DNA from: Ignavibacteria bacterium
GTDB taxonomy: Bacteria > Bacteroidota > Ignavibacteria > Ch128b
Assembly: GCA_013177855.1 (NCBI GenBank)
Contig: JABLYA010000004.1
Location: 1-54,813 of the forward strand
Direction of reading: 5' to 3'
Length of the DNA: 54,813 nucleotides
Positions within the stretch are counted from its first letter, which is position 1; each line of letters begins with the position of its first letter. The notes under the pieces are model-generated. The model saw only the letters and a list, made by a program, of their open reading frames with translations. It was not told the origin of the DNA and made no database searches. This document shows positions 1 through 7,325 of the stretch, piece by piece. The position numbers and the translations under genes are program-made.

Positions 1-150
1 TGCATAACTTATTGTTTCGTTTCTTTCTAAATTATCAAAATTAGGTTTCAATTTTATCCAGTATTTTGCGTTATATCCTTCTGGACTTAAATTTACTTTA
101 ACCAAAGTATCAGTAACAAAACTAAATGTTACTAATCTAATTGTTCCCAT
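1..150 (-). CDS. Partial gene, N-terminal 50 codons, function unknown
   Basis: An open frame starts at an ATG at 148-150 on the minus strand and runs off the left edge without a stop, so only the first 50 residues are visible (MGTIRLVTFSFVTDTLVKVN...). An AGGAG Shine-Dalgarno lies just upstream, as in the other genes. No motif is recognisable. It is probably the next gene of the early minus-strand operon. Confidence 0.6.
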   Translation of the reverse strand, partial: MGTIRLVTFSFVTDTLVKVNLSPEGYNAKYWIKLKPNFDNLERNETISYA

Positions 151-154
151 TTTT

Positions 155-385
155 TTACTCCTTGTTTTCGTTTACACTTAAACAATACGAATTTAACTCT
201 CGAACAAAAATTAAACCATTTATTATACATTCCAAATGCACTTGTATAGCTTCTATATCTTTGTTCTGGTTGTTATAATCTTTGATAGACACTATCGGTA
301 CTAATATAACAGGTTTAACAGCAGATGTATTACAAATGTTGCATTTCCAATTATTTGATAAATTAGGTTCTACAAATATTTGCAT
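155..385 (-). CDS. Small hypothetical protein with a CxxC pair
   Basis: A 76-residue protein I do not recognise. It has a CNIC pair near residue 15 and an HLEC segment near residue 50, which together could bind one zinc ion, as in small treble-clef or ribbon folds. Metal binding is inference only. It sits in the early minus-strand operon, four bases upstream of the partial gene at the left edge. Confidence 0.5.
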   Translation of the reverse strand: MQIFVEPNLSNNWKCNICNTSAVKPVILVPIVSIKDYNNQNKDIEAIQVHLECIINGLIFVRELNSYCLSVNENKE

Positions 386-400
386 AACTATTTCCTTTCA

Positions 401-769
401 TTAATCATCCATGTAAATATTTTCTAAATAGTCAAATAATTCTTCTAGAAATCTCAATGTAATAGGATCAGATATACCTGTAGTTACTTGAAAATTATCA
501 TACATGCCCATAACCTCTCCATCAGTATTTATATAAATTGATACTCTACTATCAGCATATACAAGAAACTCATATGTACCAGTTTTAAACGTTCCAGTTA
601 CGCCAGTTAAAAACTGTCTACGATATAAATCAGCTATATCGTCTAACCATTCTGAAAAATCTAATCTTCCAATTTGCCATCTAATTGCGTCTTCTTGAAG
701 CTTATTTATCACTTCTGAAGATTTTGATTGAATATAACTTATTATTTCGTGAATTGCATTACCTTCCAT
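401..769 (-). CDS. Hypothetical protein, 122 aa
   Basis: Unrecognised soluble protein. The N-terminal half looks helical and charged. The C-terminal half has alternating beta-like segments (TYEFLVYADSRVSIYINTD). It has a good AAAAGGAG site before its ATG. It lies between the PD-(D/E)XK nuclease and small early genes. No function is proposed. Confidence 0.6.
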   Translation of the reverse strand: MEGNAIHEIISYIQSKSSEVINKLQEDAIRWQIGRLDFSEWLDDIADLYRRQFLTGVTGTFKTGTYEFLVYADSRVSIYINTDGEVMGMYDNFQVTTGISDPITLRFLEELFDYLENIYMDD

Positions 770-806
770 AGTAAATCTCCTTTTAATGTTTTTTTATTAA
801 TAAAGG

Positions 807-836
807 AACAGCGGTTCCATATTAGGGACTGCTGTT
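807..836 (-). terminator. Intergenic hairpin after the nuclease gene
   Basis: A 12-bp inverted repeat (807-818 with 825-836, loop 819-824) overlaps the stop codon of the gene at 822-1286. The right arm contains GCTGTTAA, one copy of the window-wide repeat. As plus-strand RNA it pairs fully with two G-U wobbles. As minus-strand RNA those become two A-C mismatches, so its use as a minus-strand terminator is uncertain. Confidence 0.35.
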
Positions 837-1286
837 AACCTGTTTTTTAGTCATAAGTTTTTCTAACGTAAAACCCTTAGGTCTTGTTTTATATTCACCA
901 TCAAACAAAGTTTCAAATGAAGTCATATAATAATGATCACCATCATGTGTATGATTGCAATAAAACACTAATGGTTCACATCTTTTAGGTTTAAACACAA
1001 TGTAGTATTCTGGAAAATCTCCATATACATTCTTAGTAATTTCTCTTAATAGCTTATATACCTTATTCTCATTTTTCTTATATAATTTAACTAATTGTGT
1101 CCAACTTAAATTTCTATTTTTACATTCAACAAAGAAATAATCATCTTCGCCTGTTTTAACAATTAAATCTACTCCTTCGTAATTACTATCTGGTCTTATA
1201 ACTTCCCAATCATCTCTAATCTGCATTAATGAATACATAACGTTATATTCAAATGGATTTCCTTTTTTAGCTTTCATGGTTGCCAT
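822..1286 (-). CDS. PD-(D/E)XK nuclease, Holliday-junction-resolvase-like
   Basis: A 154-residue protein with the core PD-(D/E)XK pattern: G-V-D40-L-I-V, then FFVE54-C-K56, with N-terminal Glu13 in a helix (NPFEYNVMYSL). This arrangement is typical of small archaeal-type Holliday-junction resolvases and RecB-like restriction-fold endonucleases. The likely role is resolving branched replication or recombination intermediates before packaging. The gene overlaps the end of the primase-helicase gene by 13 bases, so the two are probably translationally coupled. A GGAG site precedes MATMKAK. The fold call is fairly secure; the exact substrate is inferred from context. Confidence 0.7.
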   Translation of the reverse strand: MATMKAKKGNPFEYNVMYSLMQIRDDWEVIRPDSNYEGVDLIVKTGEDDYFFVECKNRNLSWTQLVKLYKKNENKVYKLLREITKNVYGDFPEYYIVFKPKRCEPLVFYCNHTHDGDHYYMTSFETLFDGEYKTRPKGFTLEKLMTKKQVNSSP

Positions 1287-3031
1287 ATATCTATCTCCTT
1301 AAACTTATAGTTTGGCTGAACTGTTAATTTTATTTCAAATGGAGGATGACTTCTACCCTTCAAAACTTTTAATGTTCTCTCTGCATCAGTACTGTTACCA
1401 ATCAATCCTAATACTACATCACATTTTTGTTCAAATGCTGAACTACCTTTACCCGAATGTTTATTTAAAAACGTAGGCACAGTAGCTCCAGATTTACTTA
1501 TATGATGTACCAAAAATAGAATAAAGTTATATTGTTTAGCTAAATTCTTCAATTCCATATACATATACTCTTCATCTTTTAACGTTAATTTCTGAGTAAA
1601 AATATCATCTATAACATCAATTATAACTACTTTAGGTCTAAGTCTAATAATTATATCCTTCAAGTCATTAAAACTTGGAGTAGTTCTAGTATAAAGAATA
1701 TTCTTAATTGTATTGCTTAAACTATTGCTGTTAATTTGATAATATCCTCTTACTTGTTCTCTTGTCATATCAAAAGCTATCATAATAAATCTTTCATACA
1801 TTTCTATATCACTCATTTCTGTATTGATATATAGTACAGAGCCATGTTTTTGAAAATGAATTGATAAACCTTGCATAAGAGCAGACTTATTAATACCAGT
1901 ATCTCCAATTAATCCTATCATATTCCCAGGAATTAATTGAAAATCATTAGGAATATCAGGAATAATATCTTTAAGGTTAATAGCAGCATCTAAGTAATTG
2001 CCACTAATAAAACGCTTATAAAAATTTTCTACTTCATTTGGTGTAGCTACTTCTGTTAAATAATTCTTTTTAATGTAGAATATGCACCTACTATCACAAT
2101 ATTGTTTCATTACTTTATCGTCACATCCATACATGTATTTCTTTTCATAAACATTAAGTACAGTTCTTCTTAATTCATATTTGTCTAAACTAGGAGTATA
2201 CTTTTCTAACATTGCTATTGCACCCTCTATAGGAACCCCATTCCTCATTAACCATGAAGCAAGTCTTAATACACTTTCGTGTCTCGTCCCTATTACTTCA
2301 CCTCTATTATATAGTTTTTGCATACAAGTGACAATATTAGAAGGCTCAATAGACATTTGAGTAGAAAGAGTAATAGGTTTTTCTTGGGGTTTAATAGCAA
2401 TAACAGTAGTACTTACAGGCTCTAATCTTTTTACTGGCAAAATACCAAACTCTTTAGCTTTTGCCTGAATTTCTTCAATACTTTTAGTATACAAATCTTC
2501 TTCTGTTAAATAAACCTTATATAAACCAGTTTTTTTGTTATAACTAAATGGTACTCTAATTAAAGCTCTTTTATGATAAATTTTGGTATCGATATTATAT
2601 CTATTGAAATAATATTCCATGCTCTCTCTTACTATTTCAGGTAAATCTTTAGAAGGAGTTAATCCAAATATATCAGGAAAATGAATATGGAAACCAGTAC
2701 CAGAGTAAAAAACTCTATAATTGTCTTCTAAATTAAAATCTTTGATTAAATAGTTTAATAAATCTTTTAACTGTTCTAAAAATAATTCATAAGTTAAATT
2801 CTTTCTATCAAGATCAATTATTAAATGCGGTATGTAATATTCGTAAATATATCCTTCAGGTGTCTTTCTACCGCTGTTAAAATGATCTTTTATTCTTTCA
2901 TCAAAGAGATAAAATGATCGATATACCTCTGTATTAGGTTTTATATACTGAGGTATATCATCGTATGGAACTACTATATTACGATTACTTACACTTCCTA
3001 CAGCAATTTCGGCAAATAATTGTATGTTCAT
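1274..3031 (-). CDS. AEP-type primase fused to DnaB/RecA-like helicase
   Basis: A 585-residue replication protein. The N-terminal third resembles an archaeo-eukaryotic primase/PrimPol catalytic core: IIDLD with D73 and D75, then the S-G-x-G-x-H-x-H segment around residues 110-117, and an R-V-P-F-S-Y-N-x-K-x-G segment near 159-170. The C-terminal half is a RecA/DnaB-like ATPase with Walker A GDTGINKS near residue 375, Walker B VVIIDVIDD, and an LVHHISKSG motif. A cysteine cluster between them (C304/C312/C316 region) may bind zinc. It would unwind DNA and make primers at the fork. It sits beside the SSB-like and Sak4-like genes. No DNA polymerase gene is visible in the window. Confidence 0.8.
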   Translation of the reverse strand: MNIQLFAEIAVGSVSNRNIVVPYDDIPQYIKPNTEVYRSFYLFDERIKDHFNSGRKTPEGYIYEYYIPHLIIDLDRKNLTYELFLEQLKDLLNYLIKDFNLEDNYRVFYSGTGFHIHFPDIFGLTPSKDLPEIVRESMEYYFNRYNIDTKIYHKRALIRVPFSYNKKTGLYKVYLTEEDLYTKSIEEIQAKAKEFGILPVKRLEPVSTTVIAIKPQEKPITLSTQMSIEPSNIVTCMQKLYNRGEVIGTRHESVLRLASWLMRNGVPIEGAIAMLEKYTPSLDKYELRRTVLNVYEKKYMYGCDDKVMKQYCDSRCIFYIKKNYLTEVATPNEVENFYKRFISGNYLDAAINLKDIIPDIPNDFQLIPGNMIGLIGDTGINKSALMQGLSIHFQKHGSVLYINTEMSDIEMYERFIMIAFDMTREQVRGYYQINSNSLSNTIKNILYTRTTPSFNDLKDIIIRLRPKVVIIDVIDDIFTQKLTLKDEEYMYMELKNLAKQYNFILFLVHHISKSGATVPTFLNKHSGKGSSAFEQKCDVVLGLIGNSTDAERTLKVLKGRSHPPFEIKLTVQPNYKFKEIDIWQP

Positions 3032-3066
3032 ATTATATCTCCACTTTATTTCTAGCTAAACAATAT

Positions 3067-3089
3067 GCAAGGGAGATAAACTCCCTTGC
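3067..3089 (-). terminator. Hairpin after the SSB-like gene
   Basis: A perfect 9-bp stem (3067-3075 with 3081-3089, 5-nt loop) lies directly beyond the stop of the gene at 3092-3724. The following minus-strand bases are only weakly T-rich, so it may terminate inefficiently or protect mRNA 3' ends. GCTGTTAA overlaps the arm and the stop codon. Confidence 0.45.
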
Positions 3090-3091
3090 TG

Positions 3092-3724
3092 TTAAAATGG
3101 AATATTGTTGTTATTAGGAACTATTTGTGTTTCCGTTTCTGATACTCCTCCATTTTGTTGATTATTATATTCTTCTACTACAGTTGGATTATAATCACTA
3201 ATCGGATAACGGCTATTAAGCTTAAGCATAAATTCTTCGATTATTTTATCATTTTTAGTAGTTATATCAAACACATTAGTTGTTCTCTTTAAATCAGCTA
3301 ATTTACCATTCCAGAATTTATACTTAGGTTTACCAGTGTTAATATCTTTGGCATAGACATATTTTAGCATTTTAATCTTCTTACCAACTAATAAGTCTTT
3401 AACTGTCTGCTTATTTGTATCGTGTTCTAATAATTCAGCAATAACTCTCTTCTTCACATCAAATGGAACGATAGTAATTCCACACGCTACTAACAACATA
3501 GAGATATTTGCTGGTATATTACCGTTTTTGTATAGATTTCCATAAAAGGAAACAGAGTGTATATATCCATTATCATCTCCTTCTTTCATTAAATGTAATG
3601 TAAAAGATATATCACTCTTAAACCTTGCTGGTTCAAAAGTTACATCTTTAATCTCATAAATGTTAATAAAATATGGATTATAACTTTGATTTGAATAATT
3701 GGAAGGAATTGTTAAATCTGCCAT
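3092..3724 (-). CDS. Single-stranded DNA-binding-like protein
   Basis: A 210-residue protein rich in beta-type segments in its first 150 residues, consistent with an OB-fold domain, followed by an Asn/Gln-rich flexible tail ending in NNNNIPF. The terminal IPF matches the protein-interaction tip of bacterial SSBs (usually DDIPF), although acidic residues are sparse here. It lies directly between the Sak4-like ATPase and the primase-helicase, the usual place for a phage SSB. The function is inferred from the tail and neighbours; I see no specific DNA-binding signature. An alternative is an unrelated beta-barrel replication accessory protein. Confidence 0.55.
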   Translation of the reverse strand: MADLTIPSNYSNQSYNPYFINIYEIKDVTFEPARFKSDISFTLHLMKEGDDNGYIHSVSFYGNLYKNGNIPANISMLLVACGITIVPFDVKKRVIAELLEHDTNKQTVKDLLVGKKIKMLKYVYAKDINTGKPKYKFWNGKLADLKRTTNVFDITTKNDKIIEEFMLKLNSRYPISDYNPTVVEEYNNQQNGGVSETETQIVPNNNNIPF

Positions 3725-3744
3725 AGTTATTTACTCCTTAATTT

Positions 3745-4524
3745 TTAATTGTTTATGAATATTTTATCCCAATGGGCAACTATATTGCCATCAGGCATTA
3801 ACTCTGAAATTACAAATTCTTGGTTTCTTAAATGTGGAGGTCTAGCACCAGTAGCTAAATCTTGAAGTTCAGTTTTAAAACTTACAATCACTTTGTTAGG
3901 TTCATTTTTATCTCTATATAGATAACCAATTGCATCACAATCGGCAGTAACTATTTGTTTTAATTTACCTACCAACTCAATATCCCTTGCTGATAACTCT
4001 TTACCATCTTTAAGAATTGAAGCCAATTTTATATGACCAAGAAGTATTAAACATTTACCTATACCTTCATACCAGCTATAGATATTTGAAAATGCTTTTC
4101 TTAACCAATAATAACCAGCTCCTTGTGGAAGCTCTAGTACACTTCTACCTTTGAAATTTTTTCCTAACGCAGTAGCTTTATACATATCAGTTGCATAATC
4201 TTCTGCAATATCTTGTAATGCTGTTACAGTATCGATTACAACATATTCGATATTCAATTTACCACTTTGTTTAACGGCCTTCAGCTCATTGGCTAACTCA
4301 TAAAGAATATTGTAGTGCCTTTTATCTGGATTATTTCTTAATACTTCTCTTAGATTAAAAACATTACCAGTAATGAAATTACTACCATCTTCGGTATCGA
4401 TTATTAAAGCATTAGGTAGTTTGCTTGCTAAAGTAGTTTTACCTACTTTGGTATGCGAATATAAGAAAAGTTTAGCAGGATTTACATTGATTTTATCTTT
4501 AACTATGTTATCTAAATATCCCAT
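3745..4524 (-). CDS. Sak4-like RecA-family ATPase (AAA_24)
   Basis: A 259-residue RecA-fold ATPase with Walker A SHTKVGKTTL (residues 23-32), an ALIIDTEDG segment and Walker B YVVIDTVTALQD near residue 95. This layout matches the AAA_24/Sak4 family of phage single-strand annealing or strand-exchange proteins, distant RAD51 paralogues. Sak4 proteins commonly work with a phage SSB, and the gene next door looks like one. The likely role is recombination-dependent replication or repair. A strong SD (AAGGAGTAATAAAAATG) precedes it. Confidence 0.75.
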   Translation of the reverse strand: MGYLDNIVKDKINVNPAKLFLYSHTKVGKTTLASKLPNALIIDTEDGSNFITGNVFNLREVLRNNPDKRHYNILYELANELKAVKQSGKLNIEYVVIDTVTALQDIAEDYATDMYKATALGKNFKGRSVLELPQGAGYYWLRKAFSNIYSWYEGIGKCLILLGHIKLASILKDGKELSARDIELVGKLKQIVTADCDAIGYLYRDKNEPNKVIVSFKTELQDLATGARPPHLRNQEFVISELMPDGNIVAHWDKIFINN

Positions 4525-4529
4525 TTTTA

Positions 4530-4778
4530 TTACTCCTTGATTGTTTTAATTGTATATGGATTTATTTCTGTAATTCTTTCTACATTAGAAACATATCTTT
4601 GAGTATTTGCGGATAAAATTTCTCCTTCTTTTAGTTCTTCGTAGTCTCCTCTAATTAGTTTTAGTTCAATTTCAGGTTGAATTAACTGCCTGTCAGATAC
4701 AATAGTTATAGAGGCTTCTTTTTCTTCTTCATAAACCTCTACTATTCTTGCTTTGATTTCATAAATAAAGGTAGGCAT
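4530..4778 (-). CDS. Small hypothetical beta-rich protein
   Basis: An 82-residue protein dominated by alternating hydrophobic and charged residues, compatible with a small beta barrel. It starts five bases upstream of the Sak4-like gene and has a strong AAGGAG site. A 19-bp promoter-like element lies 29 bases upstream of its ATG. No family is recognised. Confidence 0.55.
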   Translation of the reverse strand: MPTFIYEIKARIVEVYEEEKEASITIVSDRQLIQPEIELKLIRGDYEELKEGEILSANTQRYVSNVERITEINPYTIKTIKE

Positions 4779-4806
4779 ATTTTTACTCCTTATTTTGTTT
4801 TTAAAT

Positions 4807-4825
4807 TTTTAGTAAATAGACCTTT
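4807..4825 (-). promoter_or_regulatory. Promoter-like 19-mer, copy 1
   Basis: Minus-strand AAAGGTCTATTTACTAAAA, 29 bases upstream of the gene starting at 4778. It matches six other copies in the early region (consensus AAAGGTYTANNTACTAAAA). It looks like a single-block promoter or operator for a phage-specific factor. No matching host -35/-10 pair is apparent. Confidence 0.4.
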
Positions 4826-5070
4826 CAATGTCTTTCTTCTGTAAGATTAAATTTACATGATTTGTCCATGATATATTGAGTTCTTTGTTTAATTCTAGTA
4901 GGATCAAGTATTGCTTCTAACCTTTGAGGTACCAAATGTAGTGGACATATATGGATGTAATAGCGGTATGTTATAATTTTCTCAAAACACCTTTTACATA
5001 AATAGTTTGTGTAATAATTGTTTTCCCCTTCTTGGAGAGGATAACCACAGACATGACAGTAATTACTCAT
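4825..5070 (-). CDS. Small zinc-ribbon protein
   Basis: An 81-residue protein with CHVC at residues 5-8 and CKRC near residue 26, the four ligands of a zinc ribbon. Later C and H residues (HICPLH) could form a second site. Such proteins often modulate transcription or bind nucleic acid, but nothing here points to a specific role. Its own promoter-like element sits 17 bases upstream of the ATG, and its stop codon overlaps copy 1 of that element. Confidence 0.55.
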   Translation of the reverse strand: MSNYCHVCGYPLQEGENNYYTNYLCKRCFEKIITYRYYIHICPLHLVPQRLEAILDPTRIKQRTQYIMDKSCKFNLTEERH

Positions 5071-5086
5071 ATTACACCTTTTTTAG

Positions 5087-5105
5087 TTTTAGTAAGTGAA
5101 CCTTT
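5087..5105 (-). promoter_or_regulatory. Promoter-like 19-mer, copy 2
   Basis: Minus-strand AAAGGTTCACTTACTAAAA, 17 bases upstream of the zinc-ribbon gene. It differs from copy 1 at only four positions. It lies at the downstream edge of the GC-rich structured island. Confidence 0.4.
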
Positions 5106-5170
5106 TAACTGAAACTTATTGAAAATGTTTCGGTTTAATATTAAATTAGCAATGCAAACTTTGACATTTT

Positions 5171-5296
5171 GATGCGGTTACCCGTAATAGTTCTGCCCAT
5201 ATCAAGGCGGCTAACCCGACTACAGAGTATCCCGAACCTTTGGGTCATCAAGCTCTGTAGCCCGTTGCTAGGTTATATGCGAAAAACCTAGTTGGC
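5171..5296. ncRNA. GC-rich structured non-coding island
   Basis: The 313-base gap between the divergent genes at 5070 and 5384 holds a block visibly richer in GC than its surroundings. It contains an 8-bp helix (5220-5227 with 5253-5260) enclosing a CCC/GGG hairpin, a 7-bp helix (5268-5274 with 5285-5291) with a 10-nt loop, and two similar 12-mers (GCGGTTACCCG and GCGGCTAACCCG). No ORF explains it. A promoter-like 19-mer on the minus strand (5354-5372) would transcribe it. It does not match tRNA, tmRNA or any ribozyme I recognise. It could also be an origin or a cis-acting leader. Confidence 0.45.
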
Positions 5297-5353
5297 TATG
5301 TTAATTATGTGTCAGTATCTAATGGCTTATTGTATCTAGACATTACTTTAGAA

Positions 5354-5372
5354 TTTTAGTAAATAAACCTTT
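5354..5372 (-). promoter_or_regulatory. Promoter-like 19-mer, copy 3
   Basis: Minus-strand AAAGGTTTATTTACTAAAA, the closest to consensus. It points leftward into the structured island, with no gene start for about 280 bases. It also lies immediately upstream of the plus-strand gene at 5384, so a protein bound here could affect both directions. Confidence 0.4.
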
Positions 5373-5383
5373 CAGGAGAAATT

Positions 5384-6178
5384 ATGAGATACTTTAGAAT
5401 ACCTACAGGACAGTATGAAGGTGAATATATAATTTATGACAATATAGAAGAATTTAAAAAACATAATCCAAATAAAGAATATTTTAGATGGGGTGAATTT
5501 AGTCCTAGTCAAGTACAAGTAGGAGACTATATAGAAGCATATGATGGATATTTACTACCGCTACTAAACATCTCTAAATTAAAAGATAACTACCTATTTC
5601 GCTTTCCTAATGGTACTTTTGCGTTATATAAAACAAAAAAAGGCTATAAATTCAATAAATTCTATGGAATGACAACTAATATTGACCAATTTTCGCTTTC
5701 TGGTAAGAGTAAATTAACTAGAAATTTAGAAAGTGATGCTTTTAAAGAACAATTTGCTTTGTTAGTAGCATCTGGTATAGACCCTGTTAGAGCATTAAAA
5801 ATGGTTTTAGCTCCAAAACTTAAAATGACAGTAAGTAAAAGAAAATTTTTAAGTATTTTAATCAAATTATTAAACGATGAGGGTGTTATGGAACAAATAA
5901 GAGACATATATAACAGTGAATTTCTTAAGAAAATTCAAGAAGATCCAGACTTTTCTGATGAAAATTTACTTGATTATGTTAAAAGTTTTATGAAAAATGT
6001 AAGAAAAGGCTCTCAAACACACCTTAACAGCATCTTACCGCTATTAAAATTAACTGGAAAATTGCCTGAAGACTTTACTTTAACTCCTAAAAAAGAGAAA
6101 AATAATGTAAAAGATATAGATTATACTGAAATTCCTCCTGAACAATTACCTCCTACAACAGAAAATTCTCAATTTTGA
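5384..6178 (+). CDS. Possible terminase small subunit
   Basis: The only convincing plus-strand gene (264 aa), with an AGGAG site before MRYFRIP. The N-terminal part has a GDYIEAYDGYLLPLL segment and beta-type strands. The middle (about residues 110-185: FKEQFALLVASGIDPVRALKMV...SKRKFLSILIKLLNDEGVMEQI) resembles the helix-turn-helix region of phage small terminases, which recognise the packaging site. The tail is acidic and proline-rich. TerS normally neighbours TerL, but here it lies 7 kb away on the opposite strand. A transcription regulator is the main alternative. The call rests on pattern resemblance only. Confidence 0.4.
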   Translation: MRYFRIPTGQYEGEYIIYDNIEEFKKHNPNKEYFRWGEFSPSQVQVGDYIEAYDGYLLPLLNISKLKDNYLFRFPNGTFALYKTKKGYKFNKFYGMTTNIDQFSLSGKSKLTRNLESDAFKEQFALLVASGIDPVRALKMVLAPKLKMTVSKRKFLSILIKLLNDEGVMEQIRDIYNSEFLKKIQEDPDFSDENLLDYVKSFMKNVRKGSQTHLNSILPLLKLTGKLPEDFTLTPKKEKNNVKDIDYTEIPPEQLPPTTENSQF

Positions 6179-6234
6179 GAAAATGTTTAAAAAAATTGTC
6201 GCAAATGTATGGTGGAAAACCACCCAGAAAAAAA

Positions 6235-6258
6235 ATATGAGGGAAATATCCCTCATAT
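6235..6258 (-). terminator. Intrinsic terminator between convergent genes
   Basis: A perfect 10-bp stem (6235-6244 with 6249-6258) with a 4-nt loop overlaps the TGA of the gene at 6253-6582. On the minus strand it is followed by a run of eight T. A second small hairpin (GGTGG/CCACC, 6211-6224) lies beside it, between the convergent gene ends. Confidence 0.75.
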
Positions 6259-6582
6259 AAATTCAAATCTATTTACTTTGATTTTACTATTATTGCCAGT
6301 GAGAGCAAGATAAGGCTTTAATTTCTTGGACGAATATTTCATCCAAGAAATCGGTACCTCGCGCTTTAATTCTTGATTCGTTTCTTCGTCACTCAAATCA
6401 AGAATTAGTCGCCTTCCTTTGAAGGGCTCTAAAAACAACTCTAAACTGCTTTGGCTGCTAATTTTTCGCGCAAAGGTTTCGTCTATTATATCGATAAAAA
6501 CAATAAACCAAAGTTTACCATTAACAGAGGAGGTGAAACTCTCACTTAGGTTTATCTTGAATATTGAGTTTAAATCAACCAT
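6253..6582 (-). CDS. Hypothetical protein with two internal inverted repeats
   Basis: A 109-residue ORF with a good SD (AAAAGGAGTAGAAAATGG). The product is not recognised. The reading frame contains two long inverted repeats 15 bases apart: a 10-bp arm pair (6321-6330 with 6342-6351) and a 12-bp arm pair (6367-6378 with 6396-6407). Either the mRNA is structured for regulation or the DNA has a second role. A promoter-like element lies 19 bases upstream of the start, and terminators flank the gene, so it looks like a single-gene unit. Confidence 0.5.
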   Translation of the reverse strand: MVDLNSIFKINLSESFTSSVNGKLWFIVFIDIIDETFARKISSQSSLELFLEPFKGRRLILDLSDEETNQELKREVPISWMKYSSKKLKPYLALTGNNSKIKVNRFEFI

Positions 6583-6600
6583 TTTCTACTCCTTTTACTA

Positions 6601-6619
6601 ATATAGTATCTTAAGAGAA
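6601..6619 (-). promoter_or_regulatory. Promoter-like 19-mer, degenerate copy
   Basis: Minus-strand TTCTCTTAAGATACTATAT, 19 bases upstream of the gene starting at 6582. It keeps the TACTA core in register with the 7326 copy but loses the AAAGG block. It is the weakest of the seven. Confidence 0.25.
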
Positions 6620-6649
6620 TTTAACTATAAAACCACATATTTAAAAAAA

Positions 6650-6675
6650 ATAGTGAGACATTATTGTCTCACTAT
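6650..6675 (-). terminator. Intrinsic terminator, distal
   Basis: A perfect 11-bp stem (6650-6660 with 6665-6675) with a 4-nt loop is followed on the minus strand by a run of T. It is a textbook rho-independent terminator and the second of a tandem pair ending the unit that includes the 6755-7297 gene. Confidence 0.8.
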
Positions 6676-6698
6676 CAGTTTTTAATATCTTAAAAAAG

Positions 6699-6722
6699 AG
6701 GGATGCTATTAACAGCATCCCT
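6699..6722 (-). terminator. Intrinsic terminator built on the TTAACAGC repeat
   Basis: A 9-bp stem (6699-6707 with 6714-6722) with loop GTTAAT is followed on the minus strand by CTTTTTTA. The loop and inner arms form TGCTGTTAATAGCA, the recurrent palindrome of this genome, here used as a terminator stem-loop. Confidence 0.75.
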
Positions 6723-6754
6723 GGAGGATTGATTATATTCGTTGTATATATTCA

Positions 6755-7297
6755 TTAGAGAACCTCGATCTCATTCTTTGGTTGTACAGTGGTCTCTTGA
6801 ACGTCGAGTTTATCTCTTTCAAGAGATATGATATCAAATTCTAGTGTGTTAGCACCAACCGCTGCTAACAACTGAGTTGCAGACCAGAATTTACTTCCAT
6901 TAGCAGTCTCCCTCCATTGACCACGTCTTGGAGACATACTTGAGACAGGAACTATTCTTTCAATCCCACTCCTGTCTTTAAATCTGAATGCAAAATATTT
7001 AAAATCAGGAAGTTCTTTAAGTCTGGTCAGCAATTCTAAGTTTCGATCTACATCATCAGCCTTCTCATTCACCTTATAGATGGAAACAAAAGCAGAGCTT
7101 TGAGCATCTCTTTGAGTTACTCTTACATCTAAACCATAACTCAATAATATCTTATAAAATTGCTGTTTAGGATTCATAACTGTACTCCTTATTATTTTAT
7201 TTCCGAGTGGACTATTTTCATTATACCATTCTCTCTCCCACTCTAAGAGAGAATGATAATAATCCTGTACCCAGGGTTTATTTTCTAAATTTTCCAT
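6755..7297 (-). CDS. Hypothetical protein with two possible in-frame starts
   Basis: The full ORF is 180 residues and is not recognised. The visible start at 7297 has a modest AGGAAG site. An internal ATG at 7175-7177 (MNPKQQF, residue 41) is preceded by AAGGAG at ideal spacing, so a 140-residue form may be the main or a second product. The C-terminal half has a segment with many Arg and Ser residues (SSMSPRRGQWRETANGSKFW). Two tandem terminators follow, and a promoter-like element lies 29 bases upstream of 7297, suggesting an independent, possibly well-expressed unit. Confidence 0.6.
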   Translation of the reverse strand: MENLENKPWVQDYYHSLLEWEREWYNENSPLGNKIIRSTVMNPKQQFYKILLSYGLDVRVTQRDAQSSAFVSIYKVNEKADDVDRNLELLTRLKELPDFKYFAFRFKDRSGIERIVPVSSMSPRRGQWRETANGSKFWSATQLLAAVGANTLEFDIISLERDKLDVQETTVQPKNEIEVL

Positions 7298-7325
7298 TTT
7301 TAGTATCTTCCTGGTTTATTTTTGA

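Noticed and set aside
5171-5296. tRNA, tmRNA or hammerhead ribozyme in the structured island
   Set aside because: A TTGATGA segment next to a CCC/GGG stem recalls a hammerhead, but the GAAA core is absent. No cloverleaf with a T-loop could be drawn.
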